Assembly: GCF_007992115.1 (NCBI RefSeq)
Contig: NZ_BJZQ01000001.1
Span: 496,001-560,000 of the forward strand
Length of the DNA: 64,000 nucleotides
Direction: 5' to 3'
From: Aeromicrobium flavum
GTDB lineage: Bacteria > Actinomycetota > Actinomycetes > Propionibacteriales > Nocardioidaceae
Position 1 is the stretch's first letter, and every line of letters begins with the position of its first letter. A program made the position numbers and the translations under genes. Under the pieces are notes generated by a model. The model worked only from the letters and a program-made list of their open reading frames with translations, was not told the origin of the DNA and did not search any database. Positions 60,322 through 64,000 of this stretch are shown here, one piece after another.

Positions 60322-61302
60322 TCAGGGTCGATCGACCCCGCCCGGCCACGCATTGGCCCGACACCCATCGAGGGTTTTGGTCTGTTGGAGCATGACCGGA
60401 GCTGGCGCGCCGTTGCCTGGGCAAGCGGCGTGGGGGAGCCCGAGCGCATGGCCGAACTCGTGGTTGATCAGGTACCGACGATATGCACCGATGTCCTTCC
60501 CGTAAGACGGGGCGCCATTCACCCAGCGCCAGGCGTTGATCACGACCCGATCCCCATTGCGGCACGAGAGGCGGCCGGCGGTGTCAAGGGGAGCGCACAG
60601 GTCATCCGCCGTCTGTGGCGACGCGAGAATGATCCTCACTGAGGCATCGTTCGCCACACGAGTGAATTCGTGGCCAGGGGACGCCCACCCCCGGGGATCG
60701 CTGAGGGTGGCGTCCACGGCTCGCGCGAAGCCCGCTGGCGCGAACGAAAGGCCCTCCTCGACTTCGACTTGGTAGGTCATGGTCGTGGGCGTGGATTTCC
60801 GCGGGGCAGAAGGGGTAGGTGCGATCTGGAACCTGCCTGACGCTGCCTCCGGGACACTGACCGGCTTGTCCGTGTCCGTGGATCGCCGCGCGGGTGGCCG
60901 GGCGGAACGGCTGCCCCGGCTTTCGACGTGGTCCTTCGGCGGCGACGGTCTGGCACGTGGCAACTCTGACCGAGCATCCGAACCGTTGGAAGCTGGGTCA
61001 TCGGGGAGTTGCTTCTGTCCGTTGCCGACATAAGGGACGAGGAAAGCAGTTGCAACCACGGCTGCGGCCGACGCGGGTAGTCCTATCCACGCGGTCCTGG
61101 GTCTTCGCGCGCGCTGGGGCTGACGGCGCCGGTGTCCTCGCGGAGCCACCGGGCTGGCGGCTCCACTGCGACTCCTTCTTCGGGAACCTGTCACGACCTC
61201 GCTCGATCTGGAAGGGCGGCGTGCCGCCGGGCTGGGGGGGGAAGTGACCCAGCGGCACGCCAGTCGGCTGCAGCATCCATTCCGACGGCAGGTCGGAATC
61301 AT
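60322..61302 (-). CDS. DUF3152-type secreted/membrane-anchored zinc protease-like protein
   Basis: Up to 326 aa; the start is uncertain (ATG 61302 as listed; GTG codons further in would give about 300 aa). A basic N-terminus is followed by one membrane helix (WIGLPASAAAVVATAFLVPY, about residues 72-91), a disordered Pro/Ser/Arg linker and a C-terminal domain from MTYQVEVEEGLSFAPAGFAR to the end. That domain has a metzincin-like HEFGHALGLPH motif (HExxHxxGxxH) followed by PVMLQQ, the Met-turn-like segment. This fits DUF3152 proteins of actinobacteria. It lies 26 bp after the DUF305 gene, probably in one transcript. Confidence 0.8.
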   Translation of the reverse strand: MIPTCRRNGCCSRLACRWVTSPPSPAARRPSRSSEVVTGSRRRSRSGAASPVAPRGHRRRQPQRARRPRTAWIGLPASAAAVVATAFLVPYVGNGQKQLPDDPASNGSDARSELPRARPSPPKDHVESRGSRSARPPARRSTDTDKPVSVPEAASGRFQIAPTPSAPRKSTPTTMTYQVEVEEGLSFAPAGFARAVDATLSDPRGWASPGHEFTRVANDASVRIILASPQTADDLCAPLDTAGRLSCRNGDRVVINAWRWVNGAPSYGKDIGAYRRYLINHEFGHALGLPHAACPGNGAPAPVMLQQTKTLDGCRANAWPGGVDRP

Positions 61303-61328
61303 GGTGGAGATGCTGCGAAAACGCTGCG

Positions 61329-61934
61329 TCAGGACCCGAGGAGACTGTTCATCAGGTCGATTTCAGCCTGCTGGTCGCTGATCACCTTCTGTGCCATCGC
61401 GATCGCGTCGGCATTCTCGCCGTCCTGGACTTCCGTCTCGGCCATGGCGACCGCACCCTCGTGGTGCTCGATCATCATCTGCAGGAACATGCGGTCGAAC
61501 TCAGCGCCAGATGCATCCTCGAGGGACTTCATGTCCTCCTCGTCCATCATCCCGGCCATGCCGCCTTCGTCACTGGACCCGTGGTTCATGTCCCCGTGGT
61601 CCATCTCCCCGGACGGCACGTCTTCACCCCAGCTCTCGAGCCAGCCCTCAAGGGTCTCGATCTCGGGACCCTGCGCGGCTTCGATGTCGGCAGCCAAGGA
61701 CTTGACTTCGTCGCTGCCGGCACGTGTCTCGGCGACCTTGGCCATCTCGATCGCCTGCTCGTGGTGAGGGATCATCTGTTGGGCGAACGTGACATCCGCG
61801 TCATTGAACGGGGCGCTCTGGCTGGAGGAGGAGCCCGTGTCGCTCGACTTTCCGCCATCGGAATCGTCGCTGCATGCGGCCAGGGTGAGACCGATCGTCG
61901 CGAACAGCGTGAGAGCCGCCAGCTTCCTCTTCAT
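61329..61934 (-). CDS. DUF305 lipoprotein (ferritin-like, metal-associated)
   Basis: 201 aa from ATG 61934, with GGAGAAA upstream. Lipoprotein signal MKRKLAALTLFATIGLTLAAC, a Ser/Asp linker, then two DUF305 helical pairs with the conserved FAQQMIPHHEQAIEMAKVAE and FDRMFLQMMIEHHEGAVAMA, separated by a Met/His-rich loop (GEMDHGDMNHGSSDEGGMAG). Such Met/His motifs bind Cu in periplasmic copper proteins. Its promoter carries motif site 7, 80 bp upstream. Confidence 0.92.
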   Translation of the reverse strand: MKRKLAALTLFATIGLTLAACSDDSDGGKSSDTGSSSSQSAPFNDADVTFAQQMIPHHEQAIEMAKVAETRAGSDEVKSLAADIEAAQGPEIETLEGWLESWGEDVPSGEMDHGDMNHGSSDEGGMAGMMDEEDMKSLEDASGAEFDRMFLQMMIEHHEGAVAMAETEVQDGENADAIAMAQKVISDQQAEIDLMNSLLGS

Positions 61935-62013
61935 CAGGTTTTCTCCATCTCTGGTCGTCTTCAGTACGCCAGCGAGTCTGCCTCCCGAATGTGAAGAGCG
62001 ACCACGCTCAGTC

Positions 62014-62030
62014 CTCAAGGTTCCATGAAG
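62014..62030 (-). promoter_or_regulatory. CopR-type direct-repeat motif, site 7
   Basis: Minus strand CTTCATGGAACCTTGAG, the most diverged copy, 80 bp before the DUF305 start and pointing toward it. Confidence 0.5.
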
Positions 62031-62109
62031 ACTCCGGGACTGCGCCGGGTCCGAGGCTCCCGGTTGGTCGACCGGGGCGGTCGCACACACGTTGAAGGCG
62101 AGAGTTCAA

Positions 62110-62137
62110 CTACTAGGAAGCATAGTAGACTCCAGCC
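62110..62137 (+). promoter_or_regulatory. resB promoter with overlapping BlaI/CopY-like palindrome
   Basis: CTACTA-GGAAGCA-TAGTAG (62110-62128) is a perfect 6-bp inverted repeat of the TACTA/TAGTA type seen in operators of BlaI/MecI/CopY repressors. It overlaps a -10-like TAGACT (62126-62131) that stands six bases before the resB ATG, implying a leaderless, repressible promoter. No such repressor gene is in the window. Confidence 0.5.
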
Positions 62138-63703
62138 ATGGTCGACGAGGCGCTCAAGGAGAGAGATCAGTCGAAGTCGCCGACGCCAACCCGGACTGTC
62201 TACGGGTGGGGCTGGGGCCGCTGGGCGTGGCGAACGCTGACGTCGATGCGGACCGCCGTGATCCTACTGGCGCTGCTCGCGCTGGCGGCGATCCCCGGAT
62301 CGTTCCTGCCACAACGGAACGTGGCGACCGATCCCGCGGCCGTCCCCCTCTTCTACCGAGACCATCCCACCATGGCGCCATGGCTCGACCGACTCTTCTT
62401 GTTCGACGTCTACGCGTCTCCGTGGTTCGCGGCGGTGTACCTGCTGCTGCTCGTGTCCATGACCGGCTGTGTCCTCCCTCGATGCGCGAAGCTCTGGCAG
62501 GAGTGTCGCGCGGAGCCGACACGTGCTCCGACCCGCTTGTCGCGGATGGATGGTCATCGCGAGCTGTCCGTGCAGTCAGACCGTGGCTCGGTGCTGCGAC
62601 GCGCAACTGAGATTCTTTCGCGGCGCGGTTACCGGGTCGTGCAGGCGCCTGGGGAAGTCCGGGCGGAGAAGGGCTACGTCCGCGAGGTCGGGAACCTCAT
62701 GTTCCACCTCTCGCTGTTGCTGTTGTTGGTGGGCATGGCCAGTGGCAAGCTCCTCGGGTTCGAAGGTCGAGCCGCGCTCGCCGACGGGGACACCTTCACC
62801 AACGTCGAGTCGTCCTACGACGAGTTCTCCCGGTCGGCCCTCACCCGCGTCGATGAGCTGACTCCGTTCTCGGTCACCTTGGACGGCTTGGACGCCGAGT
62901 TCGCCCTCAGCGGTGCGCGTGCGGGGGAGCCTCGCAAGTTCGACGCCACGGTGACCTACCTGCAGGCCGACGGAACAGAGAAGTCCGCCAGCATCAAACC
63001 CAATCAGCCCCTCGACATCGAGGGAACCAAGTTGTTCCTCACGGGGCACGGCTACGCGCCGCGCGTCACGGTCCGCGACGGTACCGGTGAGGTCGTGTTC
63101 GCCGGTCCGGTGATTTTCCTGCCGATCGAGAACAACTTCACGAGCGACGGAGTCGTCAAGGCGCCGAACGCCCAGCCGACACAGCTCGGGTTCGAGGGTC
63201 TCTTCTTGCCGACGGCTCCCACCAATGAGGGCGACCGCTCGCAGTTCCCCGGTTTGATTGCCCCGCGGTTGGACCTGACTGCCTACACCGGTGATCTCGG
63301 GATGGACCGGGGTGCTCCTCAGTCGGTGTACGCCATCAAGCTCGACGGCATGGAGGAAGTGGCTCAGAAGCAGATGCGGGTGGGCGACTCGTTGGAGCTG
63401 CCCGACGGAGCCGGCAGCATCACCTTCGATGGCGTGTCACGGTTTGCCAACTTCCAGATCGCCTATGACCCGGGCAAGGAGATCTCGCTGGTCGCAGCGA
63501 TCTTCCTGATGATCGGCCTCACCACGTCGCTGCTCATACGTCGCAGGCGGGTGTGGGTCCGTGCCACTGACTCCGGGCCGACGGTCACGGTGGAGATCGC
63601 CGGCCAGTCGCTGACCCGCAGGGATCTTCCCCCCGCGGATCTGGTCCGCCTCGAACGAGAACTACTCAGCCTCAATGAATCCTTGGAAAGGACCCCGTCA
63701 TGA
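62138..63703 (+). CDS. resB: Cytochrome c biogenesis protein ResB
   Basis: 521 aa, system II cytochrome c assembly. Three N-terminal membrane segments (MRTAVILLALLALAAIPGSF, FAAVYLLLLVSMTGCVLPRC, and NLMFHLSLLLLLVGMASGKL) precede a large extracytoplasmic domain (about 200-445) and a final helix (ISLVAAIFLMIGLTTSLLIR). SLPQRN-like GSFLPQRN and YVREVGNLMFHLSLL are family marks. With CcsB it delivers heme to apocytochromes. The stop overlaps the ccsB start. Placement beside copper genes fits the need to protect or rebuild c-type cytochromes under copper, which is an inference. Confidence 0.95.
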   Translation: MVDEALKERDQSKSPTPTRTVYGWGWGRWAWRTLTSMRTAVILLALLALAAIPGSFLPQRNVATDPAAVPLFYRDHPTMAPWLDRLFLFDVYASPWFAAVYLLLLVSMTGCVLPRCAKLWQECRAEPTRAPTRLSRMDGHRELSVQSDRGSVLRRATEILSRRGYRVVQAPGEVRAEKGYVREVGNLMFHLSLLLLLVGMASGKLLGFEGRAALADGDTFTNVESSYDEFSRSALTRVDELTPFSVTLDGLDAEFALSGARAGEPRKFDATVTYLQADGTEKSASIKPNQPLDIEGTKLFLTGHGYAPRVTVRDGTGEVVFAGPVIFLPIENNFTSDGVVKAPNAQPTQLGFEGLFLPTAPTNEGDRSQFPGLIAPRLDLTAYTGDLGMDRGAPQSVYAIKLDGMEEVAQKQMRVGDSLELPDGAGSITFDGVSRFANFQIAYDPGKEISLVAAIFLMIGLTTSLLIRRRRVWVRATDSGPTVTVEIAGQSLTRRDLPPADLVRLERELLSLNESLERTPS

Positions 63704-64000
63704 CCTGGGCTCGGCTGTCGGACGACCTTGTCGTCGCCACCATGATGATCCTCGCGTTGGCGTTCTGCCTCTATGCGGTGAGCATGGCTCAACGCACCAC
63801 ACGGCAGCGAGGAGTCGCGAAGGAACCAGTGACCACACCCGCCGCCGCGTCCTCAGCGGCGGGAGACGCCCTCGAGCACCCGCCCGAGGTGGGCGCGCCG
63901 TGGAGCGAGCGGACCGCGCGGATCGCGTCGGTCATGGTCGTGATGGGCCTCGTACTCAATGCGGCCGCGGTCCTGGCACGCGGAATCGCGGCCGAGCGAG
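63700..64000 (+). CDS. ccsB: Cytochrome c biogenesis protein CcsB/ResC, N-terminal part
   Basis: ATG 63700 overlaps the resB stop (ATGA). The 100 visible codons start MTWARLSDDLVVATMMILAL with a membrane helix, continue with a linker (VTTPAAASSAAGDALEHPPE) and reach a second helix (IASVMVVMGLVLNAAAVLAR), the normal N-terminus of actinobacterial CcsB. The heme-handling WWD domain would lie beyond the window. It is coupled to resB. Confidence 0.9.
   Translation, partial: MTWARLSDDLVVATMMILALAFCLYAVSMAQRTTRQRGVAKEPVTTPAAASSAAGDALEHPPEVGAPWSERTARIASVMVVMGLVLNAAAVLARGIAAER

Larger units (their letters stand above)
46202..64000. mobile_element. Probable genomic island at tRNA-Pro: old integrative-element scars plus a copper-resistance cargo
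   Basis: From the tRNA onward the window leaves core gene order: excisionase-like gene, integrase fragment, relaxase fragment, small plasmid-type membrane protein, frameshifted ArsR gene, then a continuous copper-handling region to the window edge. Sequence here is visibly less GC-extreme than the core. No second copy of the tRNA 3' end was seen up to 64000, so the right boundary is outside or lost. Confidence 0.55.

Overview
The window is high-GC, with tightly packed operons, many GTG starts, ATGA/GTGA stop-start overlaps and an actinobacterial core gene order (smc, ftsY, amtB-glnK-glnD, ffh). This fits an actinomycete, probably Nocardioidaceae-like (Aeromicrobium/Nocardioides type). The genus is an inference; no rRNA is present.

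Region 1 (1-9835, core): the start of a zinc ABC ATPase and the zinc-binding lipoprotein znuA (minus strand) lie behind two Zur-like palindromes. Then come glyS, a small lipoprotein, a dihydrouridine synthase, two bacterial PH-domain membrane proteins (minus), a short coiled-coil protein and smc.

Region 2 (9874-22829, mobile element): a 12.9-kb integrated element, bounded by a perfect 58-bp direct repeat, sits inside an acyl-CoA thioesterase gene. It carries a tyrosine integrase, an excisionase-type protein, an XRE regulator, a primase-polymerase/helicase, an FtsK/TraB-type translocase, a small-terminase-like protein, a nine-copy octamer cluster (origin or transfer-locus candidate) and unknown cargo. 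It looks like an actinomycete integrative and conjugative element (AICE) of the Prim-Pol type with a phage-satellite-like gene added. Its right end supplies a replacement 5' end for the thioesterase, translationally coupled to the integrase.

Region 3 (22682-46128, core): rebuilt thioesterase, an N-formylglutamate amidohydrolase-like gene, cydABDC (cytochrome bd oxidase and its assembly ABC exporter), ftsY, a secreted protein, amtB-glnK-glnD (ammonium uptake and nitrogen signalling), ffh, gntK-gntP (gluconate), a two-gene ABC exporter, der, a glutaminase-STAS fusion and ldh.

Region 4 (46202-64000, island): starts at tRNA-Pro(GGG) with scars of an older mobile element (excisionase-like gene, integrase 5' fragment joined to a relaxase 3' fragment, small membrane protein, frameshifted ArsR regulator). 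It continues as a copper-handling island: small His-rich and membrane proteins, a two-component system, csoR with its operator, copZ, two P1B ATPases, an 18-Cys copper storage protein, a BNR-type lipoprotein, DUF305 and DUF3152 proteins, then resB and the start of ccsB for cytochrome c assembly. Seven copies of a 17-bp direct-repeat motif precede the operons of this island and probably form the regulon of its response regulator. The island's right end lies outside the window.
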